DNA from: Galactobacter sp.
GTDB taxonomy: Bacteria > Actinomycetota > Actinomycetes > Actinomycetales > Micrococcaceae
Direction of reading: 5' to 3'
Length of the DNA: 42,022 nt
NCBI RefSeq assembly: GCF_022712295.1
Contig: NZ_JALAGT010000061.1
Span: forward strand, 1 to 42,022
The notes beneath the pieces are model-generated. The model ran no database searches. It was given only the letters and a program-made list of their open reading frames with translations, and was not told the origin of the DNA. Position numbers and translations under genes: made by a program. Shown here one piece after another: positions 1-8,562 of the stretch; the first letter of the stretch is position 1, and each line of letters opens with the position of its first letter.

Positions 1-50
1 CAATGCCTTGGGGCTAAATGATGGTGAACCGAACCAGTGTAAAACCACGC

Positions 51-102
51 CCCGACGACGGGGGGGTGCGTTCCGTACGTAACGCACCCCCACGTCGTCG
101 GG
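51..102 (-). terminator. Strong hairpin, likely terminator of the minus-strand gene
   Basis: Arms at 51-72 and 81-102 pair over 22 positions with one mismatch (61 against 92) around an 8-base loop. Read on the minus strand the stem is followed after a few bases by TTTT, as expected for an intrinsic terminator of the small gene that ends at 138. The outer arm is of the CCCGACGACG/CGTCGTCGGG type and recurs in other gaps of this window. Confidence 0.7.
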
Positions 103-137
103 CACAAGAGTGGCCCACACGGACCGCACTCAGTGGA

Positions 138-512
138 TCAGGCGTCGGCAGCCTTCTTCGCCAGCTTCTTGGCCTGCTTCTCGGCGCGCTTGGCGGCCTG
201 CTTGGCTCTGGACTTCTTGGAGCCACCCAGCAGGAAGGACAGCGAGGAATCGGCAGCGGTCACGGCGGCCACGGACTCCCAGGCGCCCAGCTTCTTGGCC
301 AGCGGGTGGGAAGCTCCGAACGCACCCACGTAGGCACCGGTCAGCAGCAGGGCACGGCCCAGGCCTGCGTTCTTCTTCCAACGGGAGAACGCCACCAGAC
401 CTGCGGCACCCAGAACCACGCCACCGAGCTGACGGTTGCCCGTCTTGCGTGCGGTGGCGTAACCCCCGGTGAGGCCAGCGGCAGTGATGACGGCAGTGGA
501 CGGTGAAGCCAT
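138..512 (-). CDS. Small hydrophobic protein with Ala/Lys-rich tail, function unknown
   Basis: I do not recognise a family. The 124-residue product has about three hydrophobic stretches (roughly residues 3-18, 27-42 and 48-66), which suggests a small membrane protein, and ends in an Ala/Lys/Arg-rich basic tail of about 26 residues that would lie in the cytoplasm or bind nucleic acid or lipid head groups. An ATG 18 bases further upstream is in frame, but AGGAG stands 6 bases before the second ATG (MASPST), so the shorter start is chosen. It is transcribed alone and followed by a strong hairpin. The basic tail resembles in style that of the DoxX-like protein at 37.8-38.3 kb, which proves no relationship. 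Confidence 0.7.
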   Translation of the reverse strand: MASPSTAVITAAGLTGGYATARKTGNRQLGGVVLGAAGLVAFSRWKKNAGLGRALLLTGAYVGAFGASHPLAKKLGAWESVAAVTAADSSLSFLLGGSKKSRAKQAAKRAEKQAKKLAKKAADA

Positions 513-857
513 GAAAATCTCCTGGTTCATGAATCGTTGAGACGGCGTGGAGTTCCCGATGAGGAAACACCTTTCACGACTCAGACTATCCCCGTCCGTC
601 GGAATCTCGCAGGAGTCCCGTCACCGACGTCCCTCGTCCGGAGGGCCACACGGCCCGGGAGCCTGGCTCAACTACGTAGTACCGATCCGGCGCGAAGAAC
701 TATACAAAGGGGCAACGATGCTCAATGATTGGAGGGATTTGCGTACGGCTTCCCGAGCGTGACCCCGCGCATCGTGCGGGTACCGGCCGGGAGTCCCGGG
801 CGCAAGAGTCATCAAGTGAGCCGACGATGAGGCCGACCCGAGAGAAGGAACCTCAGC
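513..857. other. 345-bp gap with a possible leader peptide
   Basis: No convincing protein gene lies here. At 718-762 there is a 14-codon reading frame (MLNDWRDLRTASRA) with AAAGGGG six to seven bases before its ATG and a TATACA box at 701-706. It is followed by GC-rich inverted repeats at about 765-805 and then by the YceI gene. This order, short peptide then hairpins then gene, is what a leader region would look like, but nothing else supports it. Confidence 0.25.
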
Positions 858-1445
858 ATGAGTGAAACCACCCAAGAGCAGCAATTGACGGGACGCTGGG
901 TCTTCGACCCGCAGCACTGCCGGATCGGTTTCTCCACGCGGCACGCCATGGTGACGAAGATCCGCGGCGCCTTCAACGACTTCTACGGGGAAGCGATCTA
1001 CGACGCTGACCAGCCCGACGCATCCGAGGTGAAGCTCGAGGTACAGATGAACAGCGTCGACACCCGCAACGCCCAGCGCGACGAGCACCTGCGCAGCGCA
1101 GACTTCTTCGACGTAGCCACCTACCCGACCATGACCTTCGTGTCCCACAAGATCGACGAGGTGGACCAGGATGAATTCGTGGTGGTGGGCGACCTGACCA
1201 TCCGTGACATGACCCGTCAGGTCAGCATCCCGTTGGCCCTGGTGGGTGTCCACGCCGATCAGTACGGTCAGACCCGCGCAGGTTTTGAAGGTTCCCGTCG
1301 CATCAACCGGAAGGACTGGGGTGTCACCTGGAACGCTGCCCTGGACGGCGGCGGCGTGATCGTCAGCGACAAGATCAGCCTCGAATTCGAGTTGTCCTTG
1401 GTCAAGCAGAGCGACGAGGTGGTCCCGGGGCCGGTCAGCGCCTGA
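858..1445 (+). CDS. YceI family protein (isoprenoid-binding lipocalin-like)
   Basis: The 195-residue product matches the YceI fold along its full length: an N-terminal stretch W-x-F-D-P-x-H-x-x-I-x-F-x-x-R-H (about residues 14-29), the T-F-V-S block near residue 93, and G-D-L-T-I-R-D-M-T (about 112-120), a pattern typical of these proteins. Family members bind polyisoprenoid or similar hydrophobic ligands in a beta-barrel. There is no signal peptide, so this one is probably cytoplasmic. AAGGA precedes the ATG by 8-9 bases. It stands alone, facing the BrkB gene across a shared hairpin terminator. Its physiological role is not indicated by the neighbours. Confidence 0.88.
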   Translation: MSETTQEQQLTGRWVFDPQHCRIGFSTRHAMVTKIRGAFNDFYGEAIYDADQPDASEVKLEVQMNSVDTRNAQRDEHLRSADFFDVATYPTMTFVSHKIDEVDQDEFVVVGDLTIRDMTRQVSIPLALVGVHADQYGQTRAGFEGSRRINRKDWGVTWNAALDGGGVIVSDKISLEFELSLVKQSDEVVPGPVSA

Positions 1446-1473
1446 CCGACGTTCCCGGTGCATCACGACGGAA

Positions 1474-1514
1474 GCGGCCCTCATCCGGTGTTCGAGTCAC
1501 CGGATGAGGGCCGC
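1474..1514. terminator. Bidirectional hairpin terminator
   Basis: A perfect 17-bp stem (1474-1490 with 1498-1514, starting GCGGCCCTCATCC) and a 7-base loop lies between two convergent genes, the YceI gene and the BrkB gene. No long T-run follows on either side, so it may work as a weak or Rho-assisted terminator in both directions. Confidence 0.75.
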
Positions 1515-1570
1515 TGTGTTCCGCAGTGGGATGCGCCCTGATTGCTGCCCCGTGATCACGGCTCCGGTGA

Positions 1571-2812
1571 TCACTGCTCCTGAGATTCGGCGGCCTTCTT
1601 GCGCTGAATCTCTTCGCCTCGCAGGCGTGCCATGGTGCGCAGCCGGAACACACCGACCACGGCCAAACCCACGTACATGACCCGCTTCCACGGATTACGA
1701 CGTGGCACCTCTGCAGCGGTGATCGGGTTGGCTTGGGCGCGCAGTTCCCGTCCCTTGTAGACATCCTTGGAGAGCTTGACCTGAGCCTTGTCGGACTTGT
1801 TCTCCGAACGCGGGGGTAGTTGCAGGGTCTCCTCGGCCACGATGCCGGCCTTGAGCTGCTTGGCACGCTCCGACTCGGCATCCACCTCTGCACCCAACAG
1901 CAGCACCGAATTGGCGATCCACAGCCACATCAGCAAGGCGATCACACCACCGATGGAGCCATAGGTCTTGTTGTAGTTGGCGAAGTTGGCCAGATAGAAG
2001 GCGAAGCCGGCGGAAGCGATGGCCAGCACCACCAGTGCAACTAGAGCACCCACCGACAGCCACGGGAAACGGTAACGACGCACGTTGGGGGTGAAGAAGT
2101 AGAGGCAGGCGATCATCAGGATCACGATGATCACGAGGACGGGCCACTTGGCCCACGCCCAGATGGTCAGGACCTCGGGCCCCAACCCCACGGTGTCTCC
2201 CACGGCCTGAACCACGGAACCGGAGAACACCAGGATGCCCAGGATCAGCACCGCCATGATCAGCAGACCCAGAGTCAGGACATACATGCCCAGGCGCAAC
2301 TGCAGTCCCGGACGGCCTTCCTGCACGCCGTAGATCTTGTTCATGGCCTTGCCGAAGGCCACCACGTAGTTGGATGCGGTCCAGACGGCACCGAGAACAC
2401 CGATGATGAACGCGGTCCCGGCGCCAGCACCGGAGGCCAGCGAGTCGATGGGCCCTTCCAAGGTGTCGGCCATGGACTGGGAACCGTATTGGGCGATCAT
2501 GTCCACGAGGAAGTTCGTGGTGTTGCGGCCCTGACCCACGAGACCGAGGATGGAGACGACGGCCAGCAGCGCCGGGAACATCGCGAAGACCGTGCGGTAC
2601 GTCAGGCCGGCGGCCAGGTCCATGCAGCCGTCGCGACCGAACTCTCGGAAGGCGCGGCCGAAGACGTAGGGCCAGAAGCGCTTGGTGAGCCTGTAGATGG
2701 GCTCCACCTTGTCCGGCTCGTCCTCTGCATTGCGTTCGCGGAGCAGTGGTCCGCGGGAGTGGTTGGTGGATTCGTTGCCGCTCTGGTTCGCGGCCGTACG
2801 TGCTGTGGGCAT
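1571..2812 (-). CDS. YihY/BrkB-family inner membrane protein
   Basis: The 413-residue product has the YihY/BrkB (former RNase BN) pattern: a soluble N-terminus, D-L-A-A-G-L-T-Y-R-T near residue 65, and about six membrane helices to residue 310, the last holding G-G-V-I-A-L-L-M-W-L-W. A charged C-terminal extension of about 100 residues contains one further hydrophobic segment. The family's transport substrate is not established. GAGGA precedes the ATG by about 5 bases. It follows the VanZ-like gene on the same strand with a 118-bp gap and shares a terminator with the YceI gene. Confidence 0.88.
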   Translation of the reverse strand: MPTARTAANQSGNESTNHSRGPLLRERNAEDEPDKVEPIYRLTKRFWPYVFGRAFREFGRDGCMDLAAGLTYRTVFAMFPALLAVVSILGLVGQGRNTTNFLVDMIAQYGSQSMADTLEGPIDSLASGAGAGTAFIIGVLGAVWTASNYVVAFGKAMNKIYGVQEGRPGLQLRLGMYVLTLGLLIMAVLILGILVFSGSVVQAVGDTVGLGPEVLTIWAWAKWPVLVIIVILMIACLYFFTPNVRRYRFPWLSVGALVALVVLAIASAGFAFYLANFANYNKTYGSIGGVIALLMWLWIANSVLLLGAEVDAESERAKQLKAGIVAEETLQLPPRSENKSDKAQVKLSKDVYKGRELRAQANPITAAEVPRRNPWKRVMYVGLAVVGVFRLRTMARLRGEEIQRKKAAESQEQ

Positions 2813-2930
2813 GAGGGTCCTCGGGTCAGGGGCTGATCAGTCAAGACCTTACCGTGACCCGTGAGGTACCGGTCACATCTTGAATTCCGCTGCCCGCCGC
2901 GAGCGCGCGCCGGTCCTGCTTCGCTTGCTT

Positions 2931-4100
2931 CTACCGCGTGGTGGGAGCGGGGGAGTCGCGGCGGCTGCGTGGGGTGAAGGTGAGGCCGGTGGGGCGGCTC
3001 GAGAGCCCCCTCGCACTGGAATCCAGCAGGATGAACACGCCGTTGGCCAGGACCCACAGCCCGGAGAGCCCGCTGACCCAACTGGGGGAGTCAAGGGAGG
3101 ATCGCTCCAGTACGGTCCAGATGGTGTAGCCGCCGGTACCGAGGAGCCCCGCGATCAGCGTGAAGCCCAGGGGCGCCTGTCCGCCGGATATGGAGGACCG
3201 ATCCAACCACACCGCACGCTGACCCAGGGTGGAACGGCGTGCACCGAAGAGCGGGACCACGGTGACGCAGAGCGGGAACACCCACACCATCAGGTCTCCG
3301 AGACCCGAGAAGAAACTGGGCAGGCCCAGGCGGATGGCCTCATCGACCACGGTCTGAGCGGTCTGGCCCAGGACCACAGCCAGGGCCACGAAGGCGAGGT
3401 CGAAGAGCATGCCCCAGAGCCTGCGGACTCGTGTCAGCGGGTGTTGTTTCGCGGCACTGGAGAGCTGTTTGGGCGTCCGGATCCAGGCGAACAGCGGCGT
3501 GTAGGCCAGCAGGACGCCGATGAGTGCACCCAACGTATTGGTCGCGATGTCGCCAACATCGGCCACCCTGTAACTGCAGTACAGCCCGCCGATACCCGTG
3601 TACTGCAGCACCTCGATGAACACGGATCCCATGAACCCCAAGACCACCGCCACCAGGGGATTCAGGCCGAGCCAACGCACGGCCAGGATGCCCAACGGAA
3701 TGAACAGCAGCACGTTGAGGGCCAGCTGCCAGAAGATGCTGGAGTGCAGCATGACGGAGCCACCCTGCTCGGCGAGGGAACGCAGATCCCGCAACGGCTG
3801 CAATGGATCCAGCTGCAGGCCCCCGGTCCTGACCTGGCACGAGGCCTCACGGGACTCCGGCAACGGAAGCATGGTGTAGGCGCCCACCGCGAAGACGTAG
3901 ACCATGGTGGCGATCCCGGCGAGAGAATGACCCCAGGTCAGTCGCCCGAAGCGGTGGTACTGCAGCGCCAACAGGTAGATCCCCGCCAGCAACAGCGCGC
4001 CGACGGAGAAGAGCGACGCCACCATGCCGGGGTATACGACGGATTCGAGGTTCACGGTGTCCAAGACTACGGGCGAGCAGCCCTCGGCCTGAATCCACAC
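2931..4100 (-). CDS. VanZ-like membrane protein with C-terminal membrane domain
   Basis: The 389-residue product carries the VanZ signature: N129 in NVLLFIPLG, E163 and Q166 in FIEVLQY, and D184/N188/G191 in DIATNTLGALIG. The first half has about five membrane helices. The second half (residues 225-365) adds about four more and looks like an RDD-type membrane domain, an arrangement common in actinobacteria. VanZ relatives are linked to glycopeptide or antimicrobial tolerance, but most have no known role. The start is uncertain: the frame opens at a GTG at 4100 without a clear ribosome site, and ATG at residue 26 or GTG at residue 16 are alternatives. It lies 39 bp downstream of the PucR gene, so the two may be co-transcribed. 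Confidence 0.8.
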   Translation of the reverse strand: MWIQAEGCSPVVLDTVNLESVVYPGMVASLFSVGALLLAGIYLLALQYHRFGRLTWGHSLAGIATMVYVFAVGAYTMLPLPESREASCQVRTGGLQLDPLQPLRDLRSLAEQGGSVMLHSSIFWQLALNVLLFIPLGILAVRWLGLNPLVAVVLGFMGSVFIEVLQYTGIGGLYCSYRVADVGDIATNTLGALIGVLLAYTPLFAWIRTPKQLSSAAKQHPLTRVRRLWGMLFDLAFVALAVVLGQTAQTVVDEAIRLGLPSFFSGLGDLMVWVFPLCVTVVPLFGARRSTLGQRAVWLDRSSISGGQAPLGFTLIAGLLGTGGYTIWTVLERSSLDSPSWVSGLSGLWVLANGVFILLDSSARGLSSRPTGLTFTPRSRRDSPAPTTR

Positions 4101-4139
4101 CGGCGACGGCCGTGCGCAGGCGACTCGCGTGCCGGGGAC

Positions 4140-5765
4140 TCAGCGCTCGGCTGCAGAGAGCGCCACGGCCAAGGACGTCAACGAGGCCGGCTCGGACAGG
4201 CTGACGCCGAGTTCCTCCTCCAGTCGGGAGATGCGGTGATACACGGCCGGGCGTGACAAATACGCCCGTCGCGCCGTCTCCTGCTTGGAACCACCCGCAG
4301 CCACGAGGGTGCGGAGAAACGCGAGGTCCTCCTCACGATCGTCCTCCAACAGCGGACCCAGCTCGGAGCGCGCAAACCTGACCACCCGTTCGTCGCCCGC
4401 CAACATGGCCATCAGGCCCGGTAGGCGGACGTCCGCTGCGCGGTACCACGCGCGTTCATCGGCGTTCGTGGAAGGCCCGACGGCGGGTGCCCCCGATTCG
4501 TCGCGCACTTGCCGTTGTGCCAGCCGCTGCGCGGCCTCAGCAACGTGGGCGGCCTCCACGAGGCCCGCCGCGGCCTCCACCACGGTGGCCGACGTGGGCC
4601 CGACCGCCACCCAGCGGTTCCCCGGATCCGCGGACACCACGGCACTGGCCACCCGGTCCAAGGTGACGCCGCGCCGGGTCCCACGTCCGGGGGCCAAGAG
4701 GACGGAGAGCCCATCCGCGCCCAGGTGGCCCACCAGGGCCGTCGCGCCGGACTCGTCCACAGCGCGCGTCAGGTCATCGCGCAGCCGACGCTCCTCACGC
4801 GTGGCCGCCAACGGATCCTCGGGGAGCGTGCTGGTGCGCACGGCCAACGGAACCAGGCGCCCCGCGTTGTTGAGCCCGAGCGATGCAGCACGCGTCTGGG
4901 CGTCCTCGGCGGAACCGGACCACTGGTTCAGCTCCGTCAGGAAGCTGGACTGGGCGATGCCGGCCAGATCGCGCTCGTCGCGCTCGGCCATCAGGTGCAG
5001 TGCCACGGCCTGCGCGGCGCGCTCCAGGACGTGCTGAGCCTGGGCGTGGTCGGGAAGCACGGACACCAGGCGGCCCCAGGCCGTGTTCCGCACTCGAACC
5101 ACCACGCTGATGCGGTTGTCCTCGTCCGGGCTGTCCGGATGGTCGGCGGCCGAGGAATGGCGAAGCACCTGTGCGGTCTCCTCGGCGGACGGTGTCCTCC
5201 CGCCAGGGAAGCCGACCTCCACCACCCGACCCAAGGGATCCTCCAGCAGCACTGGTGCCTGCAACATGTCTGCGGCAGCGGTGAGGACGGTGGCCGGTTC
5301 GGCATCTGAGAGGGCCAGATCCGTGAAGGTCTCATGGACGCGGCGGTTGGATTCCAACGCCTCCAGGTGATCGCCCAGGATGGAACGGTGGGCCGCCTCG
5401 GTGAACTCCACGAAGCGCACCTTGGAATGCAGGATCACGATGGGCAGTGTGGTGGCCGTGTGGCGGGCGGCGGTGCGCAACGCGGACATGGTGGGTTCCC
5501 GTCCGGGAAGCAGCTCCACGATGAGGCCGGCTGCGTTGGCGTCGTCCAGATCCTGGATCAGCTCGGCAGCGGTCTCCGCGTCCTGGAGCATGAGGCCGGT
5601 GGTCAGCACCAACTCGCCGCCCTGGAGCAGATCCGAGAGGCGCAATTGCTCGGAGACGTGGACCCAACGCACCGGATTCTCCAGGTTCTCCTGGCCCGAG
5701 ACGAGCTCCGGAGTGCCCTTCCGGGCGGCCGGGAGGTCCAGTACGGATGCGACGGTGATCTGCAT
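4140..5765 (-). CDS. PucR family transcriptional regulator
   Basis: The 541-residue product has the PucR layout. The N-terminal PucR domain (residues 1-120) begins MQITVASVLDLP and includes the WVHVSE and GGELVLTTG motifs. A middle region follows, and a C-terminal PucR_2 helix-turn-helix lies near residues 490-520 (SKQETARRAYLSRPAVYHR). The open frame runs 61 codons further upstream, over the iolA promoter, but the family N-terminus starts at the chosen ATG. No good ribosome site precedes it, and TACAGT sits a few bases upstream, so the mRNA may be leaderless. PucR proteins usually sense a catabolite and control an adjacent pathway. Here the gene diverges from iolA, so control of the myo-inositol block is the likely role. 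Confidence 0.88.
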   Translation of the reverse strand: MQITVASVLDLPAARKGTPELVSGQENLENPVRWVHVSEQLRLSDLLQGGELVLTTGLMLQDAETAAELIQDLDDANAAGLIVELLPGREPTMSALRTAARHTATTLPIVILHSKVRFVEFTEAAHRSILGDHLEALESNRRVHETFTDLALSDAEPATVLTAAADMLQAPVLLEDPLGRVVEVGFPGGRTPSAEETAQVLRHSSAADHPDSPDEDNRISVVVRVRNTAWGRLVSVLPDHAQAQHVLERAAQAVALHLMAERDERDLAGIAQSSFLTELNQWSGSAEDAQTRAASLGLNNAGRLVPLAVRTSTLPEDPLAATREERRLRDDLTRAVDESGATALVGHLGADGLSVLLAPGRGTRRGVTLDRVASAVVSADPGNRWVAVGPTSATVVEAAAGLVEAAHVAEAAQRLAQRQVRDESGAPAVGPSTNADERAWYRAADVRLPGLMAMLAGDERVVRFARSELGPLLEDDREEDLAFLRTLVAAGGSKQETARRAYLSRPAVYHRISRLEEELGVSLSEPASLTSLAVALSAAER

Positions 5766-5928
5766 GTACACACTGTAAAGGCAACTGGAGTTTTCGTTGA
5801 CGTTGTGAAGGGAGCAAAAGTCGGTGACATGGCACAAGATTGAGGGGAACGCGCGCCGCGCACTTCTCCCTTTCCTTTCCAACGCTGATGCGTAACCACG
5901 TACAGCACCACGTACAAGAGGAGCAAAC
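5766..5928. promoter_or_regulatory. Divergent promoter region between the PucR gene and iolA
   Basis: This 163-bp gap must hold the promoters of both the PucR gene and the iol block. CCACGTACA is repeated directly at 5896-5904 and 5908-5916 (period 12 bases), immediately before the AGAGGAG ribosome site of iolA. A regulator bound there could block both transcription and translation initiation. A TTGACG at 5797-5802 resembles a -35 box, but no good -10 follows it. A pyrimidine-rich tract lies at about 5865-5880. Confidence 0.4.
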
Positions 5929-7476
5929 ATGACTGCAGAGATCCCCACGATTGGTCATTGGATCGACGGTGCTGGCGTCGAGTCGGGTTCTGGTAAGAGT
6001 TCTCCGGTGTTCAATCCGGCGACGGGGGAGCAGGTTGCTTCTTTGGGTTTGGCGGACCAGGCGGAGATCGATCGGGCTGTGGCGTCGGCTCAGGCTGGTT
6101 TCCAGGTGTGGTCGAAGCTGTCGATCGCCAAGCGTCTCTCCGTCCTCTTCAATTTCCGTGAGTTGTTGAATGCTCGCAAGGGTGAGTTGGCTGAGATCGT
6201 CACGCGTGAGCATGGCAAGGTCCTCTCCGATGCCCTCGGTGAGATCGCCCGTGGTCAGGAGGTTGTGGAGCTGGCTTGTGGTTTCCCGTCCCTGTTGAAG
6301 GGTGATTTCTCTCAGAACGCGTCCACGGGGGTGGATGTGCACTCCTTCCGCCAGCCTTTGGGCGTGGTGGGCATCATCTCTCCGTTCAACTTCCCGGTGA
6401 TGGTTCCGGCGTGGTTCTTCCCCGTGGCGATCGCTGCGGGCAACTCGGTGATCGTGAAGCCGTCGGAGAAGGATCCGTCTGCGTCGCTGTGGATCGCGAA
6501 GTTGTGGCAGGAGGCCGGCCTGCCTGATGGTGTCTTCACCGTCCTCAACGGCGACAAGCTCGCGGTGGATGGCCTGCTGAACGCGCCGGAGGTCCAGTCG
6601 ATCTCGTTCGTGGGGTCCACGCCGATCGCTCAGTACATTTATGAGACGGCAGCGAAGAACGGGAAGCGGGTTCAGGCCCTGGGTGGGGCGAAGAACCACA
6701 TGCTGGTGCTGCCGGATGCTGACCTGGATCTGGTGGCTGATAATGCGATCAACGCCGGCTATGGTGCCGCGGGTGAGCGGTGCATGGCCGTGTCCGTGGT
6801 GCTGGCCGTGGAGGCCCCCCGTACTGACGGTGGGCAGGGAACCAGTGCTGATGCGTTGATCGAGAAGATCACCGAACGCATCGGGAACCTGAAGGTCGGT
6901 AATGGTGCCGGGTTGCCGGCCGGTGGTGAGCCGGATATGGGTCCGTTGATCTCCGCGCAGCACAAGGAGAAGGTCTCCGGGTTCGTGGATGTGGCTGAGG
7001 CCGATGGCGCGAAGATCGTGGTGGATGGTCGCACGTTCGCGGTGGAGGGTCATGAGGATGGGTTCTTCTTCGGGCCCACGTTGATCGATGCGATTCCGAC
7101 GACGTCGAAGGCCTACACGGAGGAGATCTTCGGGCCCGTCCTCGAGGTCGTGCGGGTGTCCTCCTTCCAGGAGGGTGTGGATCTGATCAATTCGGGTCGT
7201 TTCGGGAACGGGACGGCGATCTTCACCAATGATGGTGGTGCTGCTCGTCGCTTCACCGATGAGATCCAGGTGGGCATGATCGGGATCAACGTGCCGATCC
7301 CGGTGCCGGTGGGGTATCACTCCTTCGGTGGGTGGAAGCAGTCCCTCTTCGGCGATTCCAAGGCTTACGGTGCCAAGTCCTTCGACTTCTTCACCAGGGA
7401 GAAGGCCGTGACCACCCGCTGGGTGGACCCGGCCAAGCACGGCGGCATCAACCTCGGCTTCCCCATCACCGACTGA
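5929..7476 (+). CDS. iolA: (Methyl)malonate-semialdehyde dehydrogenase, CoA-acylating (IolA/MmsA)
   Basis: Oxidises malonate semialdehyde (and methylmalonate semialdehyde) to acetyl-CoA (propionyl-CoA) with NAD and CoA, the last step of myo-inositol catabolism. The 515-residue product is a full-length ALDH: FNFP at 153-156, FVGSTP at 228-232, and catalytic Cys285 in GERCMAVS. The usual ALDH glutamate motif is replaced by LGGAKNH (251-257), which is diagnostic of the CoA-acylating MMSDH branch. GAGGAG lies 7 bases before the ATG. It is first in the iol block, diverging from the PucR gene. Most codons in the body end in T or G (GGT, TCT, GTT), unlike the C-ending codons of iolB and of its own last 30 codons, which suggests separate ancestry or recombination. 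Confidence 0.95.
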   Translation: MTAEIPTIGHWIDGAGVESGSGKSSPVFNPATGEQVASLGLADQAEIDRAVASAQAGFQVWSKLSIAKRLSVLFNFRELLNARKGELAEIVTREHGKVLSDALGEIARGQEVVELACGFPSLLKGDFSQNASTGVDVHSFRQPLGVVGIISPFNFPVMVPAWFFPVAIAAGNSVIVKPSEKDPSASLWIAKLWQEAGLPDGVFTVLNGDKLAVDGLLNAPEVQSISFVGSTPIAQYIYETAAKNGKRVQALGGAKNHMLVLPDADLDLVADNAINAGYGAAGERCMAVSVVLAVEAPRTDGGQGTSADALIEKITERIGNLKVGNGAGLPAGGEPDMGPLISAQHKEKVSGFVDVAEADGAKIVVDGRTFAVEGHEDGFFFGPTLIDAIPTTSKAYTEEIFGPVLEVVRVSSFQEGVDLINSGRFGNGTAIFTNDGGAARRFTDEIQVGMIGINVPIPVPVGYHSFGGWKQSLFGDSKAYGAKSFDFFTREKAVTTRWVDPAKHGGINLGFPITD

Positions 7477-7544
7477 GATTCAGTCCCCAGGGCAGAGCAC
7501 GGGTGGCCCGGCCGTCAGGCCGGAGCCACGCAACCGGGCGGAGG

Positions 7545-7573
7545 CACCCGACGCACGCACACGTCGTCGGGCA
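7545..7573. repeat. Intergenic hairpin of the CCCGACG/CGTCGGG family (iolA-iolB gap)
   Basis: CCCGACG (7547-7553) pairs with CGTCGGG (7565-7571), and the right end reads CGTCGTCGGGCA as at 93-104. A second hairpin, GGCC-GTCA-GGCC, lies just upstream around 7510-7522. Together they occupy the 136-bp gap between iolA and iolB. They may trim or stabilise the polycistronic mRNA or partly terminate it. Confidence 0.6.
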
Positions 7574-7612
7574 CAAGCAGGAAAACCATCAAGAAAGGTG
7601 TGCGAGACGACG

Positions 7613-8557
7613 ATGACCGAGAGCAAGTGGTTCTTCCGCCGCGGCGAACTGGCCCGCGACGGCTGGGAGGCACGGGTGGACGCCACCCTGCCGGGCTGGA
7701 CCCACACCGGCCTGGACGTGGCAGCACTGGAACCCGGCCAGGGACTGGAACTGGGCGGCACCGGCGTGGAGCGGCTGATCATCCCACTGGCCGGCTCCTT
7801 CACCGTGGGGTATTCGCACGGGGGAGAGGCCACCACACAGGAACTGGCCGGGCGTCCCAACGTCTTCGATGCGGCCACGGATGTGCTCTTCCTCAACGCC
7901 CAGACCACGGGCACCATCACCGCGACGGCAGGTGAGGGCCGCGTGGCCATCGCCACCGCCCCTGCGAGCGAGCCCAAGCCGAACCGGTACCTGCCGGTCG
8001 AGGAGTATCCGGTGGAGATGCGTGGCGCGGGCGGATCGTCGCGCGAGGTGCGCAACTACGGCACGCCCGCGGCCCTGGACGCGGAGAAATTCATCGTCTG
8101 CGAGGTGCTCACCCCCTCGGAGAACTGGTCCTCCTACCCGCCTCACAAGCACGACGAGGACAAGCCGGGCCACGAATCCCGGCTGGAGGAGATCTACTAT
8201 TTCGAGGCGCGGCCCACGACGGGTGCCTCGGACGCTGTGGACCCCCAATCCGCCTTCGGCATGTTCTCCACCTACACCTCCTCCGCTGGGAAGATCGAGG
8301 TGGACGCTCGGGTCTTCAGCGGCGACATCGCCCTGGTGCCCTACGGCTATCACGGTCCGGCGGTGGCGGCGCCGGGCTACGACCTCTACTACCTCAACGT
8401 CATGGCTGGCCCGGACCCTGAGCGTGTCTGGCTCATCAGCGACGACCCGGCCTACGGCTGGGTGCGCGAGACCTGGGAAGGCCTCGAGTTCGACTCCAGG
8501 CTCCCGTTGGGCAAGAACTTGCCCCAGCCCACCAACGACCAGAGCCAGGAGGCCTGA
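7613..8557 (+). CDS. iolB: 5-deoxy-glucuronate isomerase (IolB)
   Basis: Converts 5-deoxy-D-glucuronate to 2-deoxy-5-keto-D-gluconate, the step after IolD. The 314-residue product is a bicupin of normal length. The metal-site motif PPHKHD (H178, H180) is followed by LEEIYYF (E193) and YGYHG (H247), as in the IolB/KduI fold. ATG at 7613 is chosen with a weak GAG site. An in-frame GTG 15 bases upstream sits directly on the AAAGG sequence and is less plausible. The stop is followed after 5 bases by the iolD start, and AGGAGG for iolD lies inside the iolB end, so the two are translationally linked. Confidence 0.95.
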   Translation: MTESKWFFRRGELARDGWEARVDATLPGWTHTGLDVAALEPGQGLELGGTGVERLIIPLAGSFTVGYSHGGEATTQELAGRPNVFDAATDVLFLNAQTTGTITATAGEGRVAIATAPASEPKPNRYLPVEEYPVEMRGAGGSSREVRNYGTPAALDAEKFIVCEVLTPSENWSSYPPHKHDEDKPGHESRLEEIYYFEARPTTGASDAVDPQSAFGMFSTYTSSAGKIEVDARVFSGDIALVPYGYHGPAVAAPGYDLYYLNVMAGPDPERVWLISDDPAYGWVRETWEGLEFDSRLPLGKNLPQPTNDQSQEA

Positions 8558-8562
8558 GAACC

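Noticed and set aside
2880..4256. 458-codon plus-strand frame over the VanZ-like gene
   Set aside because: Antisense to a protein with clear VanZ motifs; composition is that of a shadow frame.
5766..5948. Longer PucR protein starting at 5948
   Set aside because: It would cover the iolA start and ribosome site, and the PucR family N-terminus begins at the ATG at 5765.
5332..7440. 702-codon open frame on the minus strand across iolA and the PucR start
   Set aside because: It lies antisense to the conserved iolA and overlaps the PucR gene in another frame; its translation is rich in Arg, His and Asp with no domain, typical of a GC-rich shadow frame.
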